A stretch of 64,000 nucleotides of DNA, taken from contig NC_060107.1 of NCBI RefSeq assembly GCF_021155765.1, forward strand, positions 1,594,501 through 1,658,500, in the 5' to 3' direction. Within the stretch, counting starts at the first letter, position 1. Each line of letters opens with the position of its first letter. Both the position numbers and the translations under genes were made by a program. Origin of the DNA: Diprion similis (lineage: Eukaryota; Arthropoda; Insecta; Hymenoptera; Diprionidae). Below are positions 9,482 through 22,974 of the stretch, piece by piece. The notes under the pieces were generated by a model that saw nothing but the letters and a program-made list of their open reading frames with translations, was not told the origin of the DNA and searched no databases.

Positions 9482-10835
9482 GGATTAGCACAGTTTCTGG
9501 TTTCAGGTTAGTTTAGGTCAAGTCAAATTCTAATTTTTTTTATGCGTTATGTAACATCTCGCAAGTATTAAACCAGTTGCAAAAAAAAAAGGCAAAATGA
9601 TTTGAACTCGTTCGTGTGATTACACGGATCTTGCGCATAATTTCGTTGCCTGTATAGCTTAGAGACATCTTTCTATAAGGCCGAAAATTGAATAGCAAAG
9701 TTGTCTAGAAGAATTTGGTTTAGGTTAACAGCTGAGATGCAGGATTCATAAAGAAATCGGAAACGACAGTGTGTATAATATCCCAGGATTTACATAAACT
9801 TAAGTGATTGTCTTCGACGATTTTATTTGTCTTGTTTTTAATGTAAGACTGACAATTTAGACTGACGAAGTTTACCTTCAAACTCATATCCCGATGAAAA
9901 TTAAGACTGCACGTCGGAGCTTTGTACGTTTTCTTTAGTTTTTTTTGGTCGATTTACTATCTCGACGTAACAGCTAACAGTATCGATTGTCGCCGTGTAA
10001 ATTGCTGGTTCATTTTGGAACACACGTTAAGCCTCGTTTCCATGTCAATTACGCGGCGACAAGAGTTTGCTGTCTCAACTACTCAAATCTATGGTTCTGT
10101 GTCAGAGAATATTTATGAAAAATAATAAAGAAAAAAAAAAAGTTAGTTACGCTTTTATTGTAGATACATAACAGTAAGAACATAAATTCTTACGAATGCG
10201 GGTCTAAATAAATTTTTGTTGGAGACGCGGCTTGAGATAATCAAATAGTATAGTCAAAGTAGTATCGAAATATCGAAGCTAGGCCAATGGCGCGGCCAAT
10301 CACGTCTTTGTTTGTATCCGCGAGTTCGTCGAGCATTTCGTCTAGTGTTGCAACATAAAGCAACAATAAACGAATTTTTAATATTGAAAGCAAACGGTGA
10401 AGGTGATCCATCGTTTTTGACGTACAAATGTCTAATATACCGTGGATCATTTACTCCGCGTCTCAGCACGTGACAAGTCACATTTATCTCTAAGTTTCAT
10501 GATCGTAAAATCGCGTTGGAGGTTAGGGATACAACGTGCCGGTGGTGAACTAGCTTACCCACTTGCAAGCCGCATTGTTGCTGCGTTAAATCGGCAAATT
10601 AATTCGGTTGAAATGCGTGGGGTATTATTCAACAATGTTGGATTTTCATGGGACATAAATATTAAGATTAAGCTCATTTTCTTACACATCTCAATATACT
10701 TGTCACCGTCGTCGTGATGATAATAGTGAGAACAATCGACTATCACGTTCGTTGCGGAAATAAGAAAAAGTAATTCCGTTACAGAGATAATACGTGAAAT
10801 AAACAGATGTATATAAATGTATATATAAAGATAAT
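9482..10835. other. Region between NDUFB1 locus and Twinkle
   Basis: Holds the divergent promoters of the minus-strand NDUFB1 transcript and the plus-strand Twinkle gene, both nuclear genes for mitochondrial proteins. The only frame of note is a minus-strand 69-codon ORF at 10241-10450, listed separately. The rest is AT-rich. Confidence 0.4.
10241..10450 (-). CDS. Possible 69-aa small protein, unproven
   Basis: An intronless frame starting ATG, with a TAA immediately before it and A at -3. The product has a hydrophobic/amphipathic stretch (HRLLSILKIRLLLLYVATL) followed by an acidic segment (DEMLDELADTNKDVIGRAIG). A minus-strand AATAAA (plus TTTATT at 10154-10159) lies about 80 nt past the stop. 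The family is not recognised. A second overlapping minus frame at 10254-10481 is of similar length, so this may be chance. Confidence 0.25.
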   Translation of the reverse strand: MIHGILDICTSKTMDHLHRLLSILKIRLLLLYVATLDEMLDELADTNKDVIGRAIGLASIFRYYFDYTI

Positions 10836-13520
10836 ATGTTTTCGAGGTTATTCATAGTTAGACTTGTACGATCAAGTTACGGGAGTAAACGCGATAAGAA
10901 AATATTTAACCCCAACCGGCGTTATCACTGGACAGATGTCGAGGATGAAAACGCTGTACCACTCATTCAAATTAGGAAGGTGATAAAAACTGCGTCTTTA
11001 AACTATGTGGATGGTCATGCCTGTATCACTATGGACTGCCCTATCTGTGCCAGTGCTAAACGGAAAGAGCAGCCCAAAGTCTTCATCAACAAAACAACGG
11101 GTCGGTTATTCATATATTAATCAGAATTTTATTACGTAAAATATATGCGAGTTGGCTGTATTTACATGGTTTTCAAATTTTAACAACCTGACAATGTCAA
11201 TAAATCGTTCCTTTCTCTGGTTCGAAGGTATTAAATTCATATATCCCGCGCAAGGATCTCGTCAATTTATCCGATTGGTCAACCTGATCAATGTGTCATG
11301 GCGGCTTATAGTTACTTGAACCATTTGAATACGAATCGCCGATTCGTGTGGACGACATTGTTTTAAAAGAGCGCGAATCGCGATCCAGTGGAATCGGATT
11401 CGAACAATATTTAAACGCAATCTCACGAGTGATTATTTTCTTTTGTCGTTTCTAGGATTTTTCTTATGTGACAATTGCCGGCATTCGGGACCGTGGAGTA
11501 TTATTGAAAAGTTTTTAATTCCGAAAAAAAGTGGAAAGATTGTAAAAGAGTTGGCAGCTTTCAAGGAGACTTTACCCATCAAACAAGATTTCAAAGGTAA
11601 ATGGGACGAACTCAAGGCGACCTGTCAACTAGTCACAAACCTCACCGACGATGAATACCAAAGTATGTTGCAGCATCTTGGAATCCCGGTAAGTTTCTCT
11701 GTGCTTTGAAAATCTTCCATAAAGTTTAGACGTCATACTGATTAAATTAAAATAAATTTCAGCCAATTCCAAAAGAGACATTGTCCGTTCTGAGCTGCGT
11801 GTACAGCCCTTCCACAAAGACGCTGTATCTACCTTTGACGGACTCCAGCAACAACATAGCAGGCTACAAGTCTGTGACTGAGGAGTCAGAAGAGACGACA
11901 CCGGCGACGATGGCTAGTGGCGTGATAATCTACAAACAGAAGGGAGCAAAGGCTGATTTAACAAGTCAAGCCGTTGTGGTTCCAAGTGTCAGTGACCTAC
12001 TCGCAGTAATTTCGCAGCGAGCAGCTACCCACGTTGTCTGTCTTCCCCACGAACTAAAAAACCTGCCCCAGCAAGTTCTCCCAACTATTGAAAACTACAA
12101 AAAGCTCGTTCTATGGTTTGGGAACGACGAGACCAGTTGGGACACGGCCAGGAATTTTGCGAAGAAACTGGATGAAAAACGTTGCTTCTTTGTACGCCCG
12201 ACTGGTGCTCAGCCTGATCCTAAAACCGCGGCATATCTTGGCCACGATCTTAAAAGCATTCTGCAAAACGCACAGCCAATATGGCACAAAAGTATCACTA
12301 CCTTTCGGAGCCTGAGACAAGACGTTCTCAGCGACCTTCAGAATATTGATCGCGTCCAGGGAGTCAAGTGGAAGAGGTATCCGTCCCTGAACAGGATACT
12401 TAAAGGCCACAGGAAAGGAGAATTCACCGTTTTGACCGGCCCCACAGGTAACTTGCAGGGATTCATTACTTTTTTGGACTTCATTGGTCTAAGAATTTTA
12501 TGTAATTTCATTTTTTCATGGGAAAAAAATTTTTGTCATGAGTTTCATGAAATGTACAAATAATATCTTTGAATTGAAACCGCTACAATATATAGCATCA
12601 ACTTCTATTCCTGTGATGAACTTACAAAAAGAATTGACAACCGTTTTGTTTTCTTTTCTATCTTGCAGGTAGCGGGAAGACGACGTTCATGAGTGAATAC
12701 TCACTGGATCTTGCTATGCAAGGAGTGAACACACTGTGGGGTAGTTTTGAGATAAGAAACGCAAGATTAGCGCGGACTATGCTACAGCAGATGGCCGGTA
12801 TGCCGTTGGATGTGAATCTCGACCACTTCGACACGTACGCTGACGAATTTGAAAAACTTCCAATCTACTTCATGACTTTCCACGGTCAGCAAAGCGTGAA
12901 GGTGGTCATGGAGGTGCGTACGACTCTGAATTCGCAGTAATTCGCAATATTATGCTTTAAATATAAATACTGATACATTATTGGGTTTTAGGCCGTTGAG
13001 CACGCGACATACGTTCACGACATCGCGCATGTCATAATCGACAACGTGCAATTTATGATGGGCATATCGGATGAGCAGAAGCACATGGACAGATTTTGGA
13101 AACAGGATGCAGTCGTAGCAGCCTTTCGCACGTTTGCGACAAAGTTCAACTGCCATGTTACCCTAGTCATTCACCCGAGGAAGGAGAGGGAGACAGAAGA
13201 CCTCACGACATCCTCTATTTTTGGCGGTGCTAAGGCTAGTCAAGAGGCTGACAATATTCTCATAATACAGGACAAAAGACTCACTAGTGTACGAGGGAAA
13301 AAATATTTACAGGTAATTGACTTTCTAATCCACGCACAACAGCTTCTATACTATATTGTATATTTTTCAGGTAGCTAAAAATCGATACAGCGGTGACTTA
13401 GGAGTGATGATGATGGACTTTGACAAGGCAAGCTTAAGTTACGCACCAAGAAGAAAATCAAAGTCGGAGGGAGACGCGGCGGCTGCACCTTGTGATCAGG
13501 AAGACTCTGATGTTAGTTGA
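10836..13520 (+). CDS. TWNK: Mitochondrial replicative DNA helicase Twinkle
   Basis: Six exons: 10836..11100, 11456..11688, 11763..12447, 12669..12913, 12992..13312 and 13371..13520 (632 aa, all phases consistent). Twinkle is the hexameric 5'-3' helicase of the mtDNA replisome, related to phage T7 gp4. It works with Pol gamma and mtSSB in the matrix. The N-terminus is basic ([20 protein letters not shown]), fitting a mitochondrial presequence. At about residues 67-95 the zinc-ribbon cysteines of the ancestral primase domain are kept (DCPIC ... CDNC). The RecA-like helicase core has Walker A GPTGSGKTT (about 390-398), split by an intron, and a Walker B-like HVIIDNVQF (about 487-495). A conserved VIHPRKE and [19 protein letters not shown] follow. 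It ends with a short Ser/Asp-rich tail. The first-exon donor (GTCGGT) is unusual, but the joined frame [11 protein letters not shown] is right for the family. Confidence 0.95.
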
Positions 13521-13651
13521 TGAACCTTCCCCTCCTCCTTGGTGATCTCAAGAAAAAATCAAAAAACAAAAACTATCATCATCAGTTCCCTGTTAGTATA
13601 ATTAGGATTTTTGTTACTTGACAGTTAGTGCGAAATCGACGATAAAAAAAA

Positions 13652-13657
13652 AATAAA
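13652..13657 (+). terminator. Poly(A) signal of Twinkle
   Basis: AATAAA about 130 nt past the stop codon at 13518-13520. Confidence 0.5.
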
Positions 13658-13679
13658 ACAGTTAAACAATTTAAATAGA

Positions 13680-14166
13680 ATAAAAGTAAAAAAAATTGCA
13701 ACAAATACTCAGACGATTAGACGTTCGAAATTCTATTACTCTGGTCATCTTGGAAACGGATTCGTTTGCAGACCCTGTATTACCGACAGAGCGAGGGCGT
13801 GTTGTTACGCCTAAAGCCACTGAACTCGATTCTCTGATCTCGCGCTTCTCGCACCACGCATTATGCGTCTGGCGGCGTAATCATACATCACAATCACATC
13901 ATCCTACGCGCCTGACCTGCTGCGGCAAATCAGTGAGCGCACTCATTTCGTTTGTTTTGTTTTATTCTCGTCTCGTCTTTCTGTTAAACATCTATCTAGA
14001 GGAGCCCAATTCTAGTGCTCGCGGGCTCGTGCTTCGCCTCGGGAGTTCTGTGCCTCGGTAAAAATCGAGCGTATATCATTGCCGCAACACATCTCGTGCT
14101 TCCTTTCTGCATATATACAGTCAGCTTCGTCTCCCTATTTTTTATGCAGTTTTGTCACGCCGTGAA
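13680..14166 (+). promoter_or_regulatory. Putative promoter and 5' UTR of the galactosyltransferase gene
   Basis: The 640-bp gap between Twinkle and the COLGALT start codon. It is richer in CG and CTCG motifs than its surroundings and has no supported gene, so the COLGALT promoter must lie here or the 5' UTR starts here. No TATA box stands out. Confidence 0.4.
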
Positions 14167-17100
14167 ATGAAGTGCGGCAGTGCTTTGAGTCTCGTCACGG
14201 TGCTTACAGCGGTTTGGGCTTGCGCCGCCGGCGTTTCGGCCGACACGAGGAGCCAAAAGCATTCCACCGTTCTCATCGCTACTTTGGTTCGCAACAAGGC
14301 TCATACACTGCCCTACTTTCTAACTCTCATCGAAAACCTGGACTACCCGAAAGACCGGATATCACTGTGGTGAGTAGCTTGCCCTGCAGGATGATCAAAT
14401 CAATTCTTCATTCAATCTGCTTACCGTTTCCAAAATTTTCTCGCGTCACATCAATTCTTTACGGAATCCGTTGTCGATCGGAGATTCGGTTCACCCGGTT
14501 TCAATAGAATTCCCGACGTTCGAACCACTTGATCTTTGCGATATTCACAGGGCTAACGAGTTAATCACGTCACAATTATCCTGCGCGTTTCGGTCACGAT
14601 CGTCAACTGTCACCGACGCCTCGCACGGTGAAATAACTGAGAACGTGCGTATTTGACGTATCAAACACGAGCGCTACTAGGTGTTATTTTTGCTGCGCGC
14701 GCACCATGGATACCTGTCTTCGATCTGTGCCATCCGCGGCGGGAATTTGAAAATGAGGCTGAAGTTAGTAACGATAGCGTAACGAAACATTGGGGGAAAA
14801 AATCACTATCACGCAATTTTGTAGTGGCTTTGACGTAGCTGATTGTAAGTTCTGAAAATATAAATTACCTTTGCCTTATTATAATATACTAGGAGATTTC
14901 TAAAATTACGAAATAACGGGGTTTTAGAAACACCAATCATTACAATAACGTTACTGACTTCAGTATCATGTTAGAAAATCGTCATTTGCTTCTCCGTATT
15001 CTCCCAATATAAATATAGATGTCAGAAAGGTATCTTTAGTTTTCTGTAAGATGTCGGATTCGGTGCCTAGTGTCTGGCCTAACGAGTAACGACACCTTTT
15101 AATGTCGAAAATGATGTTGTATTGGTAAACAATCAGACTAATAACGGAAGCATTTTGCTATCAAACGGCCAGTATAAAACCAAGGTAGATCTGAGGAACA
15201 ATAACATGTAGACATTTTCAAAGTATAACGTGTAGACAACTATTCACCGGACTCGTTTAGTTATCATTCAGTCGTGATATTTTTAGTAACTATATTCAAT
15301 GTTAACAATACCTTCTGTCTCACGAGATTGAAGTTAGTAATGTTATTGTAAAGAAACGTTGAAAAAAATCAATGTTTTCTTATTTTTACTTAAATTATTT
15401 AATGATCTTGATAAGGAAGCAATATGATTGCAAATTATGAGTATATTTTTCGTTTTATTACGGTTTGCTGAATTTCAAACAGTTCCAAAATGGCGCAATA
15501 ACGGTTTTTCCTCAGCATGAATCGTTACGATAACGTTACCAACTTCAACATGATCTTGCCTTATGGTTACCTTTTCTTTCACTGCTAATCTAAAAATCCA
15601 AAGGATAACTTTAAAATACATCTTATATAGACATTGTTTGTTTTGTTAACAGGATTCGAAGTGACAATAATGTGGACAACACCTTAGATCTGTTGAAAAC
15701 GTGGCTAGAGACGGAGGAAAAAAAATACCACAAGATTTACTTCACGTACGATGAAAGTTCGCGCGGTTTCGAAGGGGAAAAGGGCATCGCCGATTGGAAC
15801 AACGCAAGATTCAATCACGTGATAAATCTGAGAGAGGAAGCTCTCGCGAAAGCGAGAAATATATGGGCTGATTTCCTTCTGGTAAGTCGATATACATACA
15901 TACGATATACATAGTTTTAATATCTAACGGGGGATAAATGTACATGCAATGCGGACAAAATGTGTATTGATAACCGATCGCACTTCTTCTTCCAGATGAT
16001 CGACGCCGACGCTTTTTTAACGAATCCAAAAACGCTTTCGGAATTAATATCCAAAGATGAGACGGTCGTTGCACCGTTGTTAAAATCGGACGGTATGTAC
16101 AGTAATTTCTGGGCTGGAATGACCAAGGAGTACTACTACATGCGGACAGACAGATACAAGCCGATATTGTTCAGAGAGAAGATTGGATGCCACACAGTTC
16201 CTATGGTACACAGCGTGGTTCTTATCAACTTGAAAAAAACCGAAAGTAATTTACTTACGTACAACGCTGATAAACTCGGCCCGCGCCGATACGACGGGCC
16301 TAGAGACGACATCATCACATTTGCTGTTGGCGCTAATATTTCCGGTATGTAAATTTCTTTTGTATCATTCTTAAAAATTCGAAAGTAAGCGAACATGTTG
16401 ATTTTTGTATTGTTGAGAAAGATTTTCGTTTCTACAATTTTCGAATGTGTAATTTTGTTTTGTTCCAATGATTTTATGTATGTTTGTTTCTTTATTCATG
16501 ATTATTTCGATGAGTGTTGACTCTTGCTTTGTTGCCCTGGCAATTCTAGGAAGAAATGGAAAACATGGGTTTAACATGCCGCAGGGTATTTCATTCTGCA
16601 TGAATTGGTTTATGGTATTAGCTTTATCCCTGGTTTGTAAGCATTTCTTTGTACACACAAAAAAGGGGTTTACATAGCACTTCTTTGTGCACACAAAGAA
16701 GGGGTTTACTTACACAGTTACGATTCCATTGTAATACTGAAAAATCGCGCCTGAACAGCTTGATGCTACAACAACGTATGCCTTTCCCTAAAAGTATAAA
16801 TTGTTTTATTTAGTAACTGGTGGAATACTGATTCAGATTACACCATCTCATCCATTAATACCGATTTTTTCAGGCATTCCATTGCATATCTGCAATGATC
16901 AAGTTTACGGCTTTATTACGGTGCCCCTTGAGAGCCAGGATACAATATCTCAAGACAAGCAGCAGCTGACGAATTTAAAACTGGAAATATTAGGTGAGCT
17001 GAAAATTCTGAGTTGCGTCTGTGATACCATTGACGAAGCGTATAAGGTAGCCTGAGAGTAAGGCTCACTCGGTCGATACCATCATAATAGTCATCCGTTT

Positions 17101-20100
17101 TCTTCTGAAAGTTTTGAGACTGTTTACCCTCTCCAAAAGTTTTCATTCTAAATCTTTCATGAGAGTGGAACGTGATAACAGCACAATATAACACAGCTGT
17201 GTAACAGTCCCGATTTGTGAACAGATATTTACCGACTTTCGTGCAGATTTATATGCATCGCGTTTGGCCATGACCATTTAGTTCCGTGTTTCAAAAGTCC
17301 TAACAGTGAGTATGAGTCGTGCTCTGATTACTGACGAAATGCAATGCGTAATCGTTTAGCCTACCAAGAGCAGCTCCCACTGTCGAAGAACCTCGCTCGC
17401 TTTGTTACTTACCCGGAAAAGGACACACTTGGGATGGACAAGATATACATGATTAACCTACTGCGGAGACCGGAGAGGCGTGAGAGGATGCGGCAGTGTT
17501 TCAAGGAGCTTGGAATTCTCGCCGAAACCATCGACGCCGTCGACGGAAGGTGAGTAAAACATTTCCGGTTTAAACTACGTTTATTTTTCATTAACAGGTA
17601 CACTTGATGAAAGTAGAAAAGAAAATTGTCGAAAAAAGAACAGTATCATTGTGTCGGTTGCTGATTAGGTTTTTATAAAACTTGAGGAAATTTTTAATAC
17701 TTCGATATATACAGCGTAACATCATTATTTTTCAAAGTTACATAAATAAGATATAATTGCGTGGTAATAATTTGAAAAAGCGAAATATATATTTATTTTA
17801 CACATAGTATTGTATTATCATCGCGAACGTTAAGACAGTCAAAGTTCATTCTCTCGAAGGAGAAATATTTAGTGGCGTTTATAAGTATCTTATTGAATTT
17901 TTATTATTCTAATCAATACTTTTCAAACCCCAGCGAAGTTTATAGCACTGTCATACGATTGGCCACAAAACTAATTACATCATTCGTCGCACCTGGCGCA
18001 ATGTTTGGAATTCTTCAAATAGTTCATATTATTCTGTGTTCCCGAATTGTGTTTTATCCTCTGCGTTATTCAGCGAGCATGATTTAATTTATTTAATTAG
18101 TCGTATTAATTTCCTCGTGAATATCTCTTTATTACTGGCCAAACAGGCCATAATACTGAGGCATACGTATAAATACATGTTTACAATTCAAAGCGGGCAC
18201 TTTGCGTTATTTACAGCAGCACCGATAATTATTGGTTTAACTCTTTTTCTCTCATATTTACGTACACACGTATATGCATGAAAATAATATATTCACGTTT
18301 TACAAACAACAGTTTTCTTCGCCGTTGTTCAGTTTCAAATACACTCGTCGCCATGTTCAATATACATATCCGAACTCATGACTCTTCCTGCTGCGGTATC
18401 TTCTATAACTAGTTTTTTTTTTATTCTTTTAAATCATTTCCTCGCAATACAACCACCGACCATTATTCTCTCTGGAGTATATTGAGGGCCGCATATACGT
18501 ATATGCTTGGGCTTAATGTCAGAAGAGGAAATGGCTGGGCGGTGGCTCGTGTTAGGTCGTTAAACCGAATGCACTAGCTCAGCCATATGCACCCTGCTGG
18601 GATACTGTTCCATTAAAGCTGTCGTCAGGCGTCGAGTCTTTTCATCTCGATCGCCTCCCGCCGACCTCAGAGAACAGTGTTTGTCCGTGTGTAGGAGCGG
18701 TCACTACCGCGCTGGTTCTTCCCACTGACGTTACTCGCCAGCTTGCAAACCGCCGTCCTCGAAAGAGATGCTCTGTTACTCTGGTTCCCCTCGCTGCTAC
18801 AGTGGAGACCGATAGCCATGCCGTCAGCTCGCGCTGGATTGAAGCATCTGCAGAGGGACGCGTGCATCCGTCTCTTCGCTACCTAAATGCGAGTAAAAAG
18901 AGATCAGAACGTGAAAATGAAGTCCGTGTTCTACGTAACCGATCAGACGGACTCTCACCTTGATCTCGTGCATCCTAGCTGCGTATATGATTGGGTTCAC
19001 TAATGTTTTCAGAATGATCAGGCAGTTGACAGCGTTGTAGACGAGGAACTTGGCTCTTCCGGTAACCCAGTCAAGGTTCAGAAAACAATCGTCGCAAGCG
19101 AGGATGTACAATATCGTTCCTGGCATCCAACCAACTACGTAGCTTCCTGTGGAGTGAGGATGCGTATATTTATTGATATTCTATCACTCTGGGACCCCGC
19201 AAAAGAGTCGAAAGGCATTTTGGAGAGTCTCTCGGGAGGCAGAGGCAAAGACCTGAATCGGCTCTGGATTAACGCAAAAAATTGCAATCTTTTGGGAAAA
19301 GTATCCCGAAGCACTTTAGTGGGAGTGATTAAAAAAAGAGCTTAAAGATAAAGTGGCTTCAATCTCTGTTTTTATCGAATTCATAGCATCTCAGGCAAAA
19401 AGATCCTTTTACCAAGGATGTAGAGGGTTGTGTGGATGGCCTTCACGTTCCTCGCCATTTGCTGGGACGAGTTTTGCCGCAGGCTGTTTGGTCCCCGATG
19501 AAGAGACCCAGCTCTGCTGAACTTAAGTCTGGACGCCTGGTGTCTCCTAACTATACAGAATATGTGAGTATAGATGCAGACCATGAGAAGAAACGGGCCG
19601 AAGAAGAGGCTGCTGAACATCAGTCTGAACTTCTTGTAAAAAAGGAACCTGTAATGCGAGTTTTGTCAACTTTACGATAGGCACTTCGATGAAAATAAAA
19701 CGGTCCATCACTCACGTGTTTATCCCGCAGTTCTCCGATTGGAAACCCTGGTCCTCAATCAGACCAAAGTAAGACAGGAAAAAGGACAGGGGTAGGATCC
19801 AAAGAAGCACCACCAACAGCGTCGTGTTTCTAAAAGTTGAACGAATGAAGATGAATCGGAATTCAAATATCAGACGTGAAACACCAAGAGATTACGATAC
19901 GTACCTGTGCGTCATTATCGACAGATAATGCAGAGGCCTCAGGATCCCGAGGTAGTGATTCGCTGCGAGGGCCATCAGGTGGGCCACTGTTATTATAATC
20001 GCACCAAGCCGAACGGCTTCGAGGCCTAGTTTAAAGCAGTCAACGCCTGAAACATATTCGTAAAAATGCTATGAATCCGTTCAGCTGAATTGAAATTTCA

Positions 20101-22937
20101 CCATAACTAGAACTGACTCTCGATATCGTGTGAAACGCAACATCATGGTACTTGGAAAGTATTCCAAATACAATAAAATGTTGCGGAATGCCTCGAAGGA
20201 TATGAAAAGAAATATGTGGAAATTATACAGTCTCTGTAATGAATGCCTAAATCTGTTTTAACGGTGGAAACGTATTAAGTGCGAGCGAGAAACCTATTAG
20301 TGGTTGAATCTGGGAAACACGAACACTCCGTTACGGTGACACGAAATCGATTTCAATTACTCAACGTTAAGACTGGGATAGTGAAATTCAGGTGGTAGAC
20401 ATCAAGATTGAGCGATTAGGAACCCACCCGAGAGTTCGTAGCCCAGTCCAATGGGGACAAAGCTGTTCATCACGAGACCGACGCCTAGAGCTATGCTGGA
20501 GAAGGCATCAGCGCCAGCCAAGCTGAGGCTAATATGAAGGGTGGGACTTAGGGGTCGCCGTATCCAGTAGACGCTGACAAGTATCTTGACGTTTATGGCG
20601 ATGGATATGATGCAGAATAGTATCAGAGGCGGGGTACCGTAGAGGTAGAGCTTGTGCGTCGTCCCGTCGAGCCCCTCGCCCGACGTCGTTCCGTTTCCGA
20701 CGTCCAATTTGTTGCCCGGGACGGAGGTCAGGTTGGCGACGAGCGACGACGCCGGAAGTGCCACCATTTCGCGGTAAAAACGATGCAAGGCGTGCCTCAC
20801 CCGAGTCTCCCCAATCCTAGTGAAGAGCGTCGTCCTGTTCAGATCGGCGGTTTCCGGGACGGTCCACATGTCCTCTGGAACGAAATTTCGTGAACTTCTT
20901 TTTTTCTTCTTATTCAATTTCCAGCACCGATTTTTTCTCTCTGACTTCTTGCTTGCACGCCTTCGTAGAACTCGATCCCGGGGAATGAAGGATTCGATTC
21001 GAGCACACAACACATCGTGCTGGCAACTTCACAGGAGGACTTTCTATAATTTATTTCACACGGTTCGAGTGATTTCGTACCCTCGTTGACACTCCGCGCA
21101 AAACTTCGTAGACTTCTATATTCGTGGAAACTGCTCAGGTGGAAATATGATTAGCGCTGCAGAGCGTATTTTCACTGCCTTCATCCTCAGTGGCGAGGAA
21201 AAAACCGGATCGGTTTTAAGCCTTTTTGTGATCACGGTCTCTCTTATTTGAACTCGGTAATCTGGTTTTCTCCTGAAACTTAAAGAGAGGTAAATTATAA
21301 ACTCGTATAACCTTGATCCAAACGTGTGAAGTATATTCCCAGTAATGACACACCACTGGAATGTCATTTCGCGAGCTTTTCTCGCTGATAAAGCTTTCCT
21401 CCTACATAAACATTGGACCGATTCATCTATCCGAGATTTTTACCAGAGTGCGTTTGAATTATCGGTCAGACATTTTTCTCGACCAGGCTTCGTCGATCAT
21501 TTTGATTGACGTTCGGTTGGCAATTTGCAGGAATGATTGGAGCACTTTGAAATACTATAAAACAGAATGTTAGTTGTCTTGCAAATAAGCAGGCGATTGA
21601 AATAGAAATACCGAACGTTGCCTACGTGAGATAAAAATGAAAAAACAGCTATAACAGATTGAAAACATTCCTCTGTTATCTCCATCAGGCCCAGCTGGCT
21701 CAATATTGTGAACCCATCATGCGGGCTTTCGATTTCCTTCGCACCGGTGATGAGTGAAAAATACAGTCTGCTGGACGGCATATTTCACACTACAAATCAA
21801 CCAACTTGAAGTAACATGCGGAACCTCTTCGAGGTATTATAGGAATATAGGGATACCTAGATCGTGTGGCCATCACAATCATTTATACAACAAGCGCTGC
21901 AGTGTCTTTATTTTCGTAGTTTGTTAAACGCTGGCGTACGTATAGATCAGGTTTGGCCTACTAAAAATATCCTCGATATAACCCAGCCTGAATTTATCTC
22001 TACGATGCCCAGGCTTCGGTGGAAAAAATCACATTTCACGAGTCATCGTTTTGGCAGGCGAAAAAAAGTGTCAACACGATTCCTTCCGCCCCGAATGAAC
22101 GATCGATGTCTCACATCGCTGTTTTTATCCCCAACTCATGAATTAGACACGCAATTCTATAGCCTGTCCAATTCTTGGGAATCGCGTCTCTTGCTAATGG
22201 TTCGCAGTACTCGAAGGGATTACTTCTATGCGCGATCACGCGCATCCGGAATCGCGGAATCGGCGGCGAGTGGTCGAACGAGTAAACGGGTAAACTTTAT
22301 ACAGCCGTCATAAAACGACATCGTAAAGATCGAAATTCTGATTTATGGAAGTCGTAATATCCGTGGCGGATGGACGAAATGCCCACGGAGCCGCGTGCCG
22401 GGATCGCGTGGAGATTTATTCGGTCTCAAAGAGAAATGAAGATGAAATTGTCGCCTGATGCGCGATTTACCACGACACCGTATGTGTTATATACATATTA
22501 TATAATGTTGAAGATAGTAACGTTATACTGAAACGATGAGAATGTTTAGGAAAAATCGTTACTTCGTTACCTTTCAACAAAATTAACAAACATTCATCAA
22601 TCATTCATCAAATTAACAAATTCTAAAATAGTAAAATTGTACAATAATGAATTTATCCCTGGATGTTTCGTTACTTTCACGTTACCAACTTCAGCCTCTT
22701 TATATTACGTATAACACAGAGTGAAATCGACTCGCAAGAGCGGATAGAAACATTGTTTGGAAAAAAGCTTTGAAGAGGTGGGGAGGGGGATAGAAAACAA
22801 GCTTGAGACCATGTAGGGTTAATTGTGTGCACAGCTTATCTCGGCGTAACCTCTGTATCTCACTTTTCGTATCGGTTAATAGATACATACACATACATTA
22901 TATAGACACACCTGCGCACTAGACACCGAAGGTCTTT

Positions 22938-22974
<37 letters not shown>

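Noticed and set aside
21864-22313. 149-codon plus-strand frame
   Set aside because: Low-complexity Ser/Arg composition, no recognised domain, no splice context; probably chance.
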